A stretch of 64,000 nucleotides of DNA, taken from the NCBI GenBank assembly GCA_002748705.1, contig PDSZ01000035.1, forward strand, positions 6,973 through 70,972. The letters run 5' to 3'. Under the pieces are notes generated by a model. It was given only the letters and a program-made list of their open reading frames with translations, did no database searches and was not told the origin of the DNA. The stretch is from Candidatus Fermentibacterota bacterium. GTDB taxonomy: Bacteria > Fermentibacterota > Fermentibacteria > Fermentibacterales > Fermentibacteraceae. Both the position numbers and the translations under genes were made by a program. Positions 55,098 through 64,000 of this stretch are shown in pieces. Every line of letters begins with the position of its first letter. The first letter of the stretch is position 1.

Positions 55098-55710
55098 TAC
55101 CTGTCTTCTTCTTCTCCCTGCCCTGAACGGCATCGTTCCAGTTGACATAGAAATTGATAACAACGGCAGACTCTGGGTGCTTTCAGCCCTGGAGCCTGCC
55201 GTTTACCGCATTACCATGTCAGGGGAGAGGAACCGCTTTGAAGTGGAAGATTCAGGGCCTCTCTCAGGTCTTGCCCTTTCTCCAGGGGGCAGATGGGCAG
55301 TATCCTCAAGAAACAGCGGAAAAATTACAGTATTCAATTCTGATGATCTGGTAATTGAAGAACTTGTGGTTGGAACACCTGGAGACCTTGTTTTCACAGG
55401 AATGGATATCTGGGTAGTGAACATATCCACCGGAGATATAGTCTCTCCCTGGAGCGGTGTGATTGCCAGAGGCATTGCAGGTGCCGACTCAAGACTCTGT
55501 GCAGGAAAGGGAGGAGAGGTTCTGGTTTCCGGTTCCAGTGGTGTTTTTAAACTCTCTTCCGGACAGGCTCCTGTGAGTATTGCTCAATCTGGAAGCGCCT
55601 GTTTCGCCGGCGAGAGTGTCATGGTGGAAGGGAATGCCATCCTCTCAGCTTCTTCATCAGGGAACATGGTGATAAGATGGGGCCCTGACATATACGAAGT
55701 GCTTGAATGA
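55081..55710 (+). CDS. Exported beta-propeller-like protein
   Basis: The likely start is TTG 55081, inside the end of the previous gene, giving 209 residues with a leader (FVSTCLLLLPALNGIVPV). The body has propeller strands (IDIDNNGRLWVLSALEP-type, then LSPGGRWAVSSRNSGKITVF and ISTGDIVSPW). It lacks a sorting tail, unlike the proteases before it, so it may stay in the periplasm as part of the machinery. The frame is open far upstream, but that part is out-of-frame shadow of the protease. It overlaps the next gene by 4 bases. Confidence 0.6.
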   Translation: MPWFVSTCLLLLPALNGIVPVDIEIDNNGRLWVLSALEPAVYRITMSGERNRFEVEDSGPLSGLALSPGGRWAVSSRNSGKITVFNSDDLVIEELVVGTPGDLVFTGMDIWVVNISTGDIVSPWSGVIARGIAGADSRLCAGKGGEVLVSGSSGVFKLSSGQAPVSIAQSGSACFAGESVMVEGNAILSASSSGNMVIRWGPDIYEVLE

Positions 55711-58700
55711 TAAGCTTTTTTCCGGTACTTTTCATGACCGCATGGAATCTTGTTCATATTTCAACCGGAGACGATTTTATTCAGCTGCCTCCTGATCTTT
55801 GGCTTGACCCTTCTTCCATACATGCGGAATCACATGGAGATACCCTTCAGTGCCGCCCTGGAGCAAGAGGCAGCATTGCAGGGCTTCTTTTATATCCTGT
55901 ACCGGAGCCGGGAGATACAGTTTATATCACAGCAGATACCTTGTCTGTAAACGCACAGAACACAGCAGAGCTGAACCTGCAGCCTGCACATTCGGAAAGC
56001 ATGTACGAAATGAACTGGAGAGGCATTGCAGGTGATCCTGTGCCGGAAGGACTCTTCATCTCCGGCTCAAAACAGCTGGGAGTTTCCATCGGTTCCGGTG
56101 GAGGTATCACCCAGGGTACAGAGCTTTCCATTCAGGGAATGCTATCTCCAGGAATTACTGTTGACGGGCGAATAACCGACAGAAACCTGCCCCTTGGCGC
56201 TGCATCTTCTGAAGCGCTCTCTGAACTGGACAAGGTCTATATGAGCCTTGACGGCGGTTCATGGAATGCTGAAATGGGTGATCTGAAATGGGAAAACAAT
56301 GCTCCGGTGGGCTGGTCCGCTGATCCGTCAGGCTTTCACCTGGGGGTTTCTCCGCTGGATTCACTTTCATTCACCGGAGGGTACGGCACAACAGGCAGTG
56401 AGAGGCACACAGCTGCCTTTCTTACCCTGGAAGGGGTTCAGGGGCCTTATCAGTTTGCTCCTGAAGGGGGAGTAACACCTGGAAGCGAACAGGTGTACCT
56501 GGATGGTGAGCTGATGACAAGAGGTGCAGGCAGCGATTACACTGTTGAGTACTCTGCCGGCCAGATTACATTCAACACTGGAAGACTGATTGTCAGGGAT
56601 CAGAGGGTGGATGTTTCATGGTACAGAGAGGGAGACGGATTCAGAAAGAACCTTTACACAGGAGGAATGGTTGTTTCCCCCTGGGAGAGCGGTTCTCTGG
56701 CATTCAAAACCTTTTTCAGAGGTGATGATGTAACTGTTCCGCTGGGATTTGTAATGTCCCGGGAGGTGGAGGAAATTCTTGCAGCTGCAGGAGATGATCC
56801 TCTGGCTGCATGGATTGACGGCGGTACACAGGTCGGTGACGGCAACGGAAGCTACACAAGGGACAGTCTTCAGATCTATCACTGGGCAGGACCTGGTCAG
56901 GGAGACTGGTCAGTTGAGTTTCAGAGACCCCCTGAAGGCCCTGGCGATTACCTTTACGATTCAACAGAAGGGGGATATGTCTGGGCAGGTGACAGTATGG
57001 GCACCCACTATCCCAGACGCTACCTTTCAATACCGGCTTCCAGCGGAATAATCACAGCTGAGCTGTCAGGTTCATCAGGAGCTGTTGAGAGTTATGCCCT
57101 CCATTCAACATTTTCAGAGAGTTCAGGGAACCTCTTCAATACTCAGGAGACCACCAGACAGGGCACTCTAAGCGGAGGCTCTGTTGCTCTGAGACCCTGG
57201 GAAAAAGGGCCTCTTCTCGCATTGGAAGGCCGTTTCGTCTCCAGCGGTTTTGCGCCGCCGGAGAAGCTTGACCGGGATTCAGAACTGCTCAGGTGGGGAC
57301 TTCCTGCAGGCTGGCAGGGCAATGACAGCTACGGTCTTGCAGGCCTTCACAGCAGTGCCCTTTCATTTGTTGCAGGAAGCCGAAGGTTCCAGACAGGCGG
57401 CTCATCCAGTATTGCAGAAGCCTCCTTCACCGGGCAGACTGGGCTTCTTGTTATTGACCTTTCTGCTAACGGGCTGTTCAGGAATGATGCCGCTGCCCTT
57501 TCACAGGGGAAGAGGGGAATGATAAGTGCTGATCTTTCGGTAAGTACAGGCTTTCTGACCCCTTTCCTGACCCCTTCTTATACTGCAGAGAGCTGGCCGG
57601 ACAGTCTTTCCGGAGCTCTTGCTTCCCTTATGACCGGAGTGCGACTGAACAGTGACCAGTGGCATTCAGAGATATCCGCAGGTGGTGATATAGACAGGAG
57701 ATGGGGCGTTACCCATCCGGAGAAAACTCTTCGTGTGCTGATTACCGGAGCAGGCAGTGCAGTGAACTGGAACGGCTCCGGTTCTGTTGCCCACTCTACC
57801 GGATGGTATTCTGAGGGGGCTTCCACCAGTTCAGATGCCATCAGAATCTCCTGGTCCGGAAGGTTCGGCGGGACATGGATTCATACAAAATACACCGCAG
57901 GAGGATACATTTCCAGGGAGATGGATATCATCTATATCTGGGTTGGAGAGGGAAACGGCGACTACAGCTATGATCCTGAAACCGGCGAATACTATGCTGA
58001 TCCTTCAGGTGATTACAAGGTAAGCTGGGTTCCGGGACAGGGAGATACCCAGGTGCTTGAGGCAAGCCTTGCCGGCGGATTCAGCTGGAGTGACAGTTCA
58101 GCTTCCACAGGTATCGACGGTTCTTTCACTTTTGAGGCTTCCGATCCTGAGAATCGGCTGCTCACATATACCACTGCAGGCGCCTTCAATGCTGAAAATC
58201 CAGGGAGCTGGACTGCTGCGATAAGTCCCTGGATAACCTGGGATCAGGGGCTGATCTCAAGGTTTTCATTGAAGCTTGAGGGCTATGACAGCGTTGATCA
58301 GGTAAGCGGCTCGGGAATCATAAGGGAGACCAGACGACTGCTGGAGCTTTCTCCGGTACTGACCCCTTATGAAAATGTTCTGGTGGAGGTTTCCGGATGG
58401 ACATCTTCCAGCAGGCAGACAATCTATGCCGACAGACGCATGGCTGAAAACGGGCTCTCCATTGATCCTGTCTATCTGTTCTCCGGTGGTTTTGAAGCAG
58501 GTATTGAGCTTTCCGGAGAACGAAGATCAGAGGAAAACCTGAATATTTCAGGAACAGCCTGGGGCATTGATCCGCATTCAACTGTAAGTTCATCAGGATG
58601 GAGTGCCAGATTAAGGTTTGCTTCAACCCTTGTTTCATCAGAAGACAATGTACCTTCCTGGCTCTTTGACGGTATGCCTGCAGGCTGGACCATTGAGCCT

Positions 58701-58823
58701 AACCTGTCAGTTTCAAGGAATCTTAGTGAGTGGCTCAGGCTTACTGTTTACTACCGTGGTCGAAAACGACCTGATTCTGAGTGGGATCAGAGAGGCGGCA
58801 TGGAAGGTACGGTGAATTTCTGA
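55707..58823 (+). CDS. Very large beta-rich outer-membrane protein
   Basis: This 1038-residue protein has a short leader (SFFPVLFMTAWNLVH) and almost pure beta pattern with Gly/Ser-rich turns and alternating aromatic strands to the last residue (F). Segments such as SDYTVEYSAGQITFNTGRLI and GDYSYDPETGEYYADPSGDY recall motifs in the huge translocon SprA/Sov, though this protein is under half its size. Possible roles are an alternative translocon barrel, a plug or a scaffold. ATGA overlap with the propeller gene, TGATG overlap with the Omp85 gene. No sorting tail. Family assignment uncertain. Confidence 0.6.
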   Translation: MISFFPVLFMTAWNLVHISTGDDFIQLPPDLWLDPSSIHAESHGDTLQCRPGARGSIAGLLLYPVPEPGDTVYITADTLSVNAQNTAELNLQPAHSESMYEMNWRGIAGDPVPEGLFISGSKQLGVSIGSGGGITQGTELSIQGMLSPGITVDGRITDRNLPLGAASSEALSELDKVYMSLDGGSWNAEMGDLKWENNAPVGWSADPSGFHLGVSPLDSLSFTGGYGTTGSERHTAAFLTLEGVQGPYQFAPEGGVTPGSEQVYLDGELMTRGAGSDYTVEYSAGQITFNTGRLIVRDQRVDVSWYREGDGFRKNLYTGGMVVSPWESGSLAFKTFFRGDDVTVPLGFVMSREVEEILAAAGDDPLAAWIDGGTQVGDGNGSYTRDSLQIYHWAGPGQGDWSVEFQRPPEGPGDYLYDSTEGGYVWAGDSMGTHYPRRYLSIPASSGIITAELSGSSGAVESYALHSTFSESSGNLFNTQETTRQGTLSGGSVALRPWEKGPLLALEGRFVSSGFAPPEKLDRDSELLRWGLPAGWQGNDSYGLAGLHSSALSFVAGSRRFQTGGSSSIAEASFTGQTGLLVIDLSANGLFRNDAAALSQGKRGMISADLSVSTGFLTPFLTPSYTAESWPDSLSGALASLMTGVRLNSDQWHSEISAGGDIDRRWGVTHPEKTLRVLITGAGSAVNWNGSGSVAHSTGWYSEGASTSSDAIRISWSGRFGGTWIHTKYTAGGYISREMDIIYIWVGEGNGDYSYDPETGEYYADPSGDYKVSWVPGQGDTQVLEASLAGGFSWSDSSASTGIDGSFTFEASDPENRLLTYTTAGAFNAENPGSWTAAISPWITWDQGLISRFSLKLEGYDSVDQVSGSGIIRETRRLLELSPVLTPYENVLVEVSGWTSSSRQTIYADRRMAENGLSIDPVYLFSGGFEAGIELSGERRSEENLNISGTAWGIDPHSTVSSSGWSARLRFASTLVSSEDNVPSWLFDGMPAGWTIEPNLSVSRNLSEWLRLTVYYRGRKRPDSEWDQRGGMEGTVNF

Positions 58824-60148
58824 TGCTTCTGCTGTTAATGGCTCTGCTTTCACAGGTTCACATTCAAGTTACCGGCTCACCTCCGTTTCCTTCTGTTCCT
58901 GAAATGCTGGAATCTTTTCCTGATTCAGTGGCTCCTCTGCAGGAACAGGTGCTTGACTGGTATCTCTCTCATGGATACCCTTTTGCATCTATCTCCATGT
59001 ACCTTTCCAGTCAGGACACCCTTGTAGTCAACACTGTACCGGGAAGGCACGCTCTTCTTGAAGCAGTGGTTTTCCCTGATTCCATTCGTACATCGGAAGA
59101 GATACTTACCCGCAGGCTGAATATGTCTTCAGGGGATGTTTACTCCTTCACTGATGTGGAAAGGTGGCTCACAAATCTTGAGCATCTTCAGTTCATTGAA
59201 AGGGCAGGCCCGCCTCTGGTTTCGCTGGGCCCCGGCGGTAACATCGTTCTGGTGGTTCCAGTTCAGGAGGCACCTGCAGGCTGGTTCTCAGGTGATCTTG
59301 ACTATTCCGGTTCTTCAGGGCTCTCAGGAGGCGCGGAAACCCTTTTCAGCAATCTGTTCGGTACTGGAAGACGGCTGGAGCTGAGCCTGAACTCAGTGCC
59401 ATGGGGAGGAATGAACTCAGAGGGGCTGTACAGAGAGCCCTGGATACTTGGCAGTGATCTTTCTGTAGAAGTTCAGGCCTCCCAGCTCATTCCAGACAGC
59501 GGAAGTGTAATAAGGGAGGCATCCGGTTCCCTGATACTTGAACTGGGCAGATTTGAAGTATCAGGGGGAGGTGGTGTCTGGTCTAGCTATCCTGTAAGTT
59601 CCGGAGACGAATTTTACCGGTATGGTTCCGCCGGTTTTGCCTGGGACCTTACCAGAAAAGTTCTGCAGGGTTCACAGGGCTTCAGTGGCTCTCTCACCAC
59701 CGATGCAGGGAATGCTTCAGGCCCTGATTCTTCATGGCTTCTTTCCAGAGCAGACTGCCGGCTTTCTTTTCAGAGATTCAGAGGTTTGCTGGGAGCAGGA
59801 GTGAAGGCTTATGCAGGTGGTATCACCAGCGGTGAATGGCTCTCTACCATGCTGGAAAGCATTGGAGGATACGGTACGCTGAGGGGATATGTGCAGGACA
59901 GCTGGAGGGCAGGAACATGGTGTCTTGGAACCCTGGAAATTTCAGTGGGGGAAACTGAAACCAGGCTTTACGGCTTTGCTGATGGCGGAATTCTTAAAAC
60001 CTCTGCAGCAGTTGAATATCCTCTCTCTGCAGGGCTTGGAATACGGGGTTCATCAGGTCCTCTGAGTTTTGATGCAGGAGCAGGTGTTCCAATAGAGAGG
60101 GGAATCAGCTCTGCAAGGTTCTACCTTTCAGCCCGAATAGGAATCTGA
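58823..60148 (+). CDS. Omp85-superfamily barrel with POTRA domain
   Basis: A 441-residue protein: leader, then one or two POTRA-like units (LEAVVFPDSIRTSEEILTRR, SGDVYSFTDVERWLTNLE), then a C-terminal barrel (IGGYGTLRGYVQDSW, which matches the GG...RGY lid-lock region, with final AGVPIERGI and FYLSARIGI). Omp85 proteins insert or export beta-rich proteins (BamA, TamA, FhaC). It is too short for BamA (usually five POTRA), so a dedicated assembly factor for the preceding giant barrel is attractive. Last gene of the overlapped block; the stop lies 12 bases from the convergent kinase gene. Confidence 0.8.
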   Translation: MLLLLMALLSQVHIQVTGSPPFPSVPEMLESFPDSVAPLQEQVLDWYLSHGYPFASISMYLSSQDTLVVNTVPGRHALLEAVVFPDSIRTSEEILTRRLNMSSGDVYSFTDVERWLTNLEHLQFIERAGPPLVSLGPGGNIVLVVPVQEAPAGWFSGDLDYSGSSGLSGGAETLFSNLFGTGRRLELSLNSVPWGGMNSEGLYREPWILGSDLSVEVQASQLIPDSGSVIREASGSLILELGRFEVSGGGGVWSSYPVSSGDEFYRYGSAGFAWDLTRKVLQGSQGFSGSLTTDAGNASGPDSSWLLSRADCRLSFQRFRGLLGAGVKAYAGGITSGEWLSTMLESIGGYGTLRGYVQDSWRAGTWCLGTLEISVGETETRLYGFADGGILKTSAAVEYPLSAGLGIRGSSGPLSFDAGAGVPIERGISSARFYLSARIGI

Positions 60149-60160
60149 ATCCTGCTGCTT

Positions 60161-60637
60161 TCAGTTGCAGATATCTTCCACATTCCAGAATGGCGGAAAA
60201 CTGCAGTTCTCAAGTCGCTGTGCCATCTGAAGCACCTTTTCTTTCTGTACACCGTGAACATTCCTTGAGAAAGCCTTCTCCGGATCGGCGAAAAACCGAA
60301 GTATTTTTACCGGCGCTCTGAAGGCAACTGCAAGGGAATAGTATGGAGCTATCTCCCAAATAGCTGTGTTGGTATTGTCCACCGCCAGTGTTATCCGGTA
60401 TGAGTTGCCTGCAGCCTCTGAAAGGTGAATAAGTCTTTCGGTAAATCTCCTGAGGCATTCTGAGTGTGCCTCCCCGAGTTTTTCAGGGTTGAACCGGTAA
60501 ACACCGTTTTTATCAGTAAAAAAGGTGTCTGCACTGAACACCTCAGTGAGATTGGGATTTGTGTTTTTTCTGATCCAAGTGGATTTACCGGCACCGGGAA
60601 CTCCGCTGGTTATCAGAACTTCAGATATTCTGCTCAT
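60161..60637 (-). CDS. P-loop kinase/ATPase of the AAA_33 (polynucleotide kinase-like) type
   Basis: This 158-residue single-domain protein has Walker A TSGVPGAGKST near residue 10, FSADTFFTD near residue 35 and LAVDNTNTAIWEIAPYY near residue 85, which match the N4BP2/T4 PNK-type kinase fold. Substrate unknown, perhaps RNA or small-molecule phosphorylation. Its start overlaps the 3' end of the TPR regulator gene by 17 bases on the same strand, so it was probably downstream in that operon. Confidence 0.75.
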   Translation of the reverse strand: MSRISEVLITSGVPGAGKSTWIRKNTNPNLTEVFSADTFFTDKNGVYRFNPEKLGEAHSECLRRFTERLIHLSEAAGNSYRITLAVDNTNTAIWEIAPYYSLAVAFRAPVKILRFFADPEKAFSRNVHGVQKEKVLQMAQRLENCSFPPFWNVEDICN

Positions 60638-62777
60638 TTAATGCTTTTGCAAGCCTTTCCAGGGTTTCTTCTGATTTGCCGTCTGTTCCATACTTATCTT
60701 TAAGCTCCAGAGCGCTCAGGTAACACTCACGGGCTTTTTCCATATCTCCCAGAGCAGTACGGGCAACGCCTTCTCCTGCCTTTAAATCTGAAAGAAGCAG
60801 GTGGTCTCCACTGTGAGAGCATCTCTTTTCTGCCTCCAGAAAGAAGTTTTGCCCCATAGCCGGTCTGTCGGTCTCTATCATAAGCCATCCCAGAAGGCTC
60901 AGGGCCCTTACCTGGGTTGAGAGAGCATTTGCAGCGCAAGCGAATCTCAGGGCTCGTCTGGCTTCTTCCATGGCTTCTGTCAGACGGGAGAGCTTCATAA
61001 GTATAGTGCTAAGGTTAAGGTGTCCCACAGCAGTTATCTGTTTATCACCGGAATCTTTCATCATTTCGAGTGATTTCCTTATGTGGTGTTCTGCTCGGTG
61101 ATAGTCACCTTTTTGAGTCAGAGCAAGGGCCAGATTGGAGTTGAATGTCATTATTCCTCTGGTGTGATTGATTTGTTCAGCAAGGGTAATGGCCTGTTCC
61201 AGCATGTGAATGGCTGCCGACATTTCGCCAACCCTGGAAAGCTGTCCGCCCAGGGAGCCCATTGTGGCACACTCGCCACTTCTGTTGCCGGCCTTTCTGT
61301 GAATTTTCAGGGCATCCTGAATGTTATTAATTCCTTCCTCACTCATGCCCATGTTAATCCTGACCACTCCCATGAAGGAAAGTGCATTGGCCTGGATTCC
61401 CATGTTGCCGCATTGTCGCCCCAGTTCCAGTGTTTTTTTCAGGTGCTCCAGCGCTTCATGGTTGTTTCCGGTCCTCTGCATAAGAAGCCCCATGTTACCG
61501 TGAATTCTGGCCAGAGAAGAAGAATTCAGCAAATCATGGTTTTCAAGTGCCGTATTGAATGACTGGATTGCTTTACCAGGTTTTCCTATGCTCATAAAAA
61601 CCCCGCCTGCAGAGCATAAAGCAAGAGCTTTTGTGTTCATGTCGCCAGCGGCTTCAGCGGTATTTGCAGCAGACAGATAGCTTTCTGCCACTTCCGGCAG
61701 CGGAACTCCCAGATTCTCTTTGCACTGACCCTTCACGAATTCTGCATAAGCCAGTTTTGTGCCTTTAAGTTTATTGCTGAGCCATTCAGCACTGCCCAGA
61801 GCTGTCTGAAACCTTCCTCTGTTTATGTTTATCTTCATATCCAGGAATTCAAGCTCAAAGGATTCCTCGTTTTCAGCATTGCCGGGTATTCTGAGGTGAA
61901 GCTCCTTAGAAAGAACCTCAGCACGGACTATATCTCCAAGATCAATACATTTCTCAAGCGCCTTGAACAGAAAGGGCAGAGACTCTGCCCCTGCCTCTGC
62001 TTCAATCCAGTGCCTGGCCATGGCCATTACAGTTGCTGTTTTCTGATTTTTCAGAACTTCAGCAGCATTTCGGTGGATGAGTTTACGGCTTTCCTTTGTC
62101 ATGGTTCTGTATGAAGTTCCGGGAATAACAGAGTTAGTAAAACTGAAGGTGTCATTGTTGTTGGAGCATATGAGCCCCAGGTTCAGCAGTCTTCCCAGAA
62201 CAATTGCAGCAGAATCTCCGCCCATTCTCCGGAACAATTCGCAGAATACTGTCAGCAAGAATTCGTTGCCGAGCACTGAAGCAACCTGAACAGCCAGCCT
62301 CTCCCTGTTGCCCAGTCTGTTAATTCTGGCCTGTACGAAGGATTCTGCGCTTCCGGGAATGATATTGTCAGGTATATTTGCAATGAACCATTGACCATCA
62401 CTGTCTCTGCCCAGAGACTCTGTTTCCAGTGAATGGAGTATCAGTTCTATTACCAGAAGGGGGATACCGGATGTGCTTTTCATCAGAAAATCGGTAAATT
62501 CTTCCACAGCTGAGCTTCTGCTGCTTCCTGCGATGGTTTTCAGAACAACCTTTACCGAATCTCTGCTGAGGGCTTCGAGTTTTAGCTTTTCAGTGATCTC
62601 ATTGAGCTTTCCTTCTGGAACGGATCGTGAAGTGAGAACCAGAAAAACTCCTGCATCGCATATTGATCCTGCCAGTTGCTGAAGAAGCTGCATTGACGCT
62701 TCATCTGTCCAGTGCAGATCTTCAATCAGCAGTACTAACCCGGATTTCTCATAAATACAATTGAAAAGGCCGTTTCA
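60621..62777 (-). pseudogene. AAA-ATPase/TPR regulator truncated at its N-terminus by an IS element
   Basis: About 718 codons remain. At the cut end the frame reads GLFNCIYEKSGLVLLIEDLH, then WTDEASMQLL, the Walker B region of a STAND/SARP-type ATPase. The rest of the NTPase follows, then at least eight TPR repeats (NMGLLMQRTGNNHEALEHLKK, split families of ALEHLKKTLELGRQ type). Proteins of this design often carry an N-terminal serine/threonine kinase. The Walker A loop and anything before it are replaced at ~62770 by IS1380-family DNA. Whether the missing half lies beyond the IS cannot be seen, so it may be split rather than deleted. Confidence 0.75.
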
Positions 62778-64000
62778 AAGTGTTATATTACGATGCAAAC
62801 CAACAACATAACACTCAAAAGAAATGGCCAAATCATGAATACACAATGTCTGCCCGATAATGGTCAATTGTCACTCGAATTTCAAGGGCTCGGGAAAAGA
62901 AAAGTTGAAGCCAGGTTTGATGGTGAATACATTTCATCAGATGGCGGTGCACTTCTACTCAGGGAGGTTGAGGCCAGAACAGGTATTATCTCCGAGCTGT
63001 CAAGTTGTTTTGAGGATCACAGAGATCAGCGATATGTGCAACACCCTCTCAATGATCTTATAGCACAGAGAATCTTTGGGCTCGCCCTGGGTTACGAAGA
63101 CCTTATTGACCATGACAGACTCAGAGCAGATCCACTTATCGCAATTGCCCTTGGAAAAACTGATCCTACCGGTGCGCATCGGAGTAATCCCCAGGATGTC
63201 GGTAAGGCTCTTGCCGGTAAAAGCACCCTGAACAGGGTTGAGCTGAGCAGTGAGAGATGTGACAGGTATTGCAAAACCCCTTTTGATTCTAACCTTATCA
63301 GGGAAACGCTTGTGAACTCATTCATCCGTATCACTGAACTGAAGGGTGTACCGAAGAAACTTGTTCTCGATATTGATGCAACCGATGATACAATTCACGG
63401 CAATCAGGATGGAAAGTTTTTTCACAAGTACTACGATGCTTATTGCTACATGCCTCTGTATATATTTTGCGATGGCCATCCGCTTGGTGCGAAATTGGGC
63501 TGTTCCAGTGCAGATCCGGCAAAGGGAAGTATTGATGAACTGGAGTTCATTGTGGGCAAATTGAGAGCACGCTGGCCGAAGGTAAGGATAATACTACGAG
63601 GAGACTGTGGATTTTGCAGGAGTTACCTTCTTGACTGGTGCGAGGATAACGGTGTTGATTACATCCTCGGCCTTGCGAAGAATAACCGCCTGAAGAAAAT
63701 CATAGGCCGCCAGCTCTATGCTGCCCGCAGAAGGCATGGAAAGACCGGTAAGGCATCCCGGGTGTTTACCTGGTTCTGGTACAAAACAGAAAAGAGCTGG
63801 CGGCACGAGAGACGGGTAATCGCCAAGGCAGAGCACCTTGATAAGGGGGCGAACCCTCGATTCATTGTTACCTCTCTGCCAGACAGTGACCGAAAGCTTT
63901 ACGAGAAGGTCTATTGTGCCAGGGGTGAGATGGAAAACAGGATCAAGGAACAGCAACTTGATCTGTTTGCCGACAGAACAAGCACACACTGGGTCTCCTC
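62768..64000 (+). mobile_element. IS1380-family insertion sequence (3' end outside window)
   Basis: The left boundary is placed where the TPR-regulator reading frame stops (~62768-62778), 60-65 bases before the transposase start. The right end, terminal repeat and target duplication are not in the window. Confidence 0.75.
62835..64000 (+). CDS. IS1380-family transposase (3' partial)
   Basis: This DDE transposase is open from ATG 62835 to the last base (388 codons seen of ~430-470 expected). Family landmarks: FDGEYISSDGGALLLREVE near the start, DHRDQRYVQHPLNDLIAQR, the first catalytic D in LDIDATDDTIHG, the second in LRGDCGFCR, and the E in GEMENRIKEQQLDLFADR, which is the IS1380 signature. 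No stop or frameshift was found, so it may be an active copy. It reads away from the regulator it interrupts. Confidence 0.92.
   Translation, partial: MNTQCLPDNGQLSLEFQGLGKRKVEARFDGEYISSDGGALLLREVEARTGIISELSSCFEDHRDQRYVQHPLNDLIAQRIFGLALGYEDLIDHDRLRADPLIAIALGKTDPTGAHRSNPQDVGKALAGKSTLNRVELSSERCDRYCKTPFDSNLIRETLVNSFIRITELKGVPKKLVLDIDATDDTIHGNQDGKFFHKYYDAYCYMPLYIFCDGHPLGAKLGCSSADPAKGSIDELEFIVGKLRARWPKVRIILRGDCGFCRSYLLDWCEDNGVDYILGLAKNNRLKKIIGRQLYAARRRHGKTGKASRVFTWFWYKTEKSWRHERRVIAKAEHLDKGANPRFIVTSLPDSDRKLYEKVYCARGEMENRIKEQQLDLFADRTSTHWVS

Overview
The window is bacterial, gene-dense and of moderate GC, with many TTG and GTG starts and many start/stop overlaps (ATGA, TGATG). Several secreted proteins carry Por/FlgD-type C-terminal sorting domains. 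A PorU-like C25 peptidase sits next to a PorV-like protein, and the RNase HII is fused to a YraN domain. Together these point to a diderm of the Fibrobacteres-Chlorobi-Bacteroidetes (FCB) neighbourhood. A candidate phylum such as Fermentibacterota is my inference and is not proven by the sequence. I saw no rRNA, tRNA or CRISPR array.

Layout. 0-6.9 kb: glycosyltransferase-type membrane proteins, a K+-dependent membrane pyrophosphatase, a NifU-like Fe-S protein, RsmB and a GT2 glycosyltransferase. 6.9-14.5 kb: a gene graveyard around one intact adenosine deaminase. It holds remnants of XdhC, a membrane protein with an in-frame TAG, a ferredoxin-NADP reductase-like flavoprotein and a complete-order but decayed biotin locus (birA-bioB-bioF-bioH-bioC-bioD-bioA, minus strand). 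14.7-18 kb: FetAB-type exporter, HAD phosphatase, 2-hydroxyacid dehydrogenase. 18.7-27 kb: an AT-richer lipoprotein, TldD/TldE, an AcpS homologue lacking its metal ligands, an FmdE-like protein and a metallo-hydrolase. 27.3-30.5 kb: a DUF554 gene whose 3' third is duplicated on the far side of a 2.2 kb segment carrying an AAA/DUF4143 ATPase and an M13-peptidase remnant.

30.5-37 kb is the conserved core: PASTA protein, rpe, lipoprotein, then a consensus promoter and ffh-rpsP-khpA-rimM-trmD-rplS-rnhB/yraN. 37-43 kb: two dehydrogenase/epimerase genes and two secreted sorting-domain proteins. 43.9-60.1 kb: yggS, a DivIVA-like gene, then one tightly overlapped block of eight genes. The block encodes a PorU-like sortase, a PorV-like barrel, two secreted metalloproteases with sorting tails, a DUF5683-like protein, a propeller protein, a very large beta-rich outer-membrane protein and an Omp85/POTRA barrel. 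It looks like a type IX secretion module carrying its own cargo, and it is the most interesting part of the window. 60.1-64 kb: a small P-loop kinase and a TPR/ATPase regulator whose N-terminal half is cut off by an IS1380-family element running off the window end.

The pseudogenes and IS remnants indicate a genome with active gene loss. The secretion block and the ribosomal/RNA-processing operon are intact.
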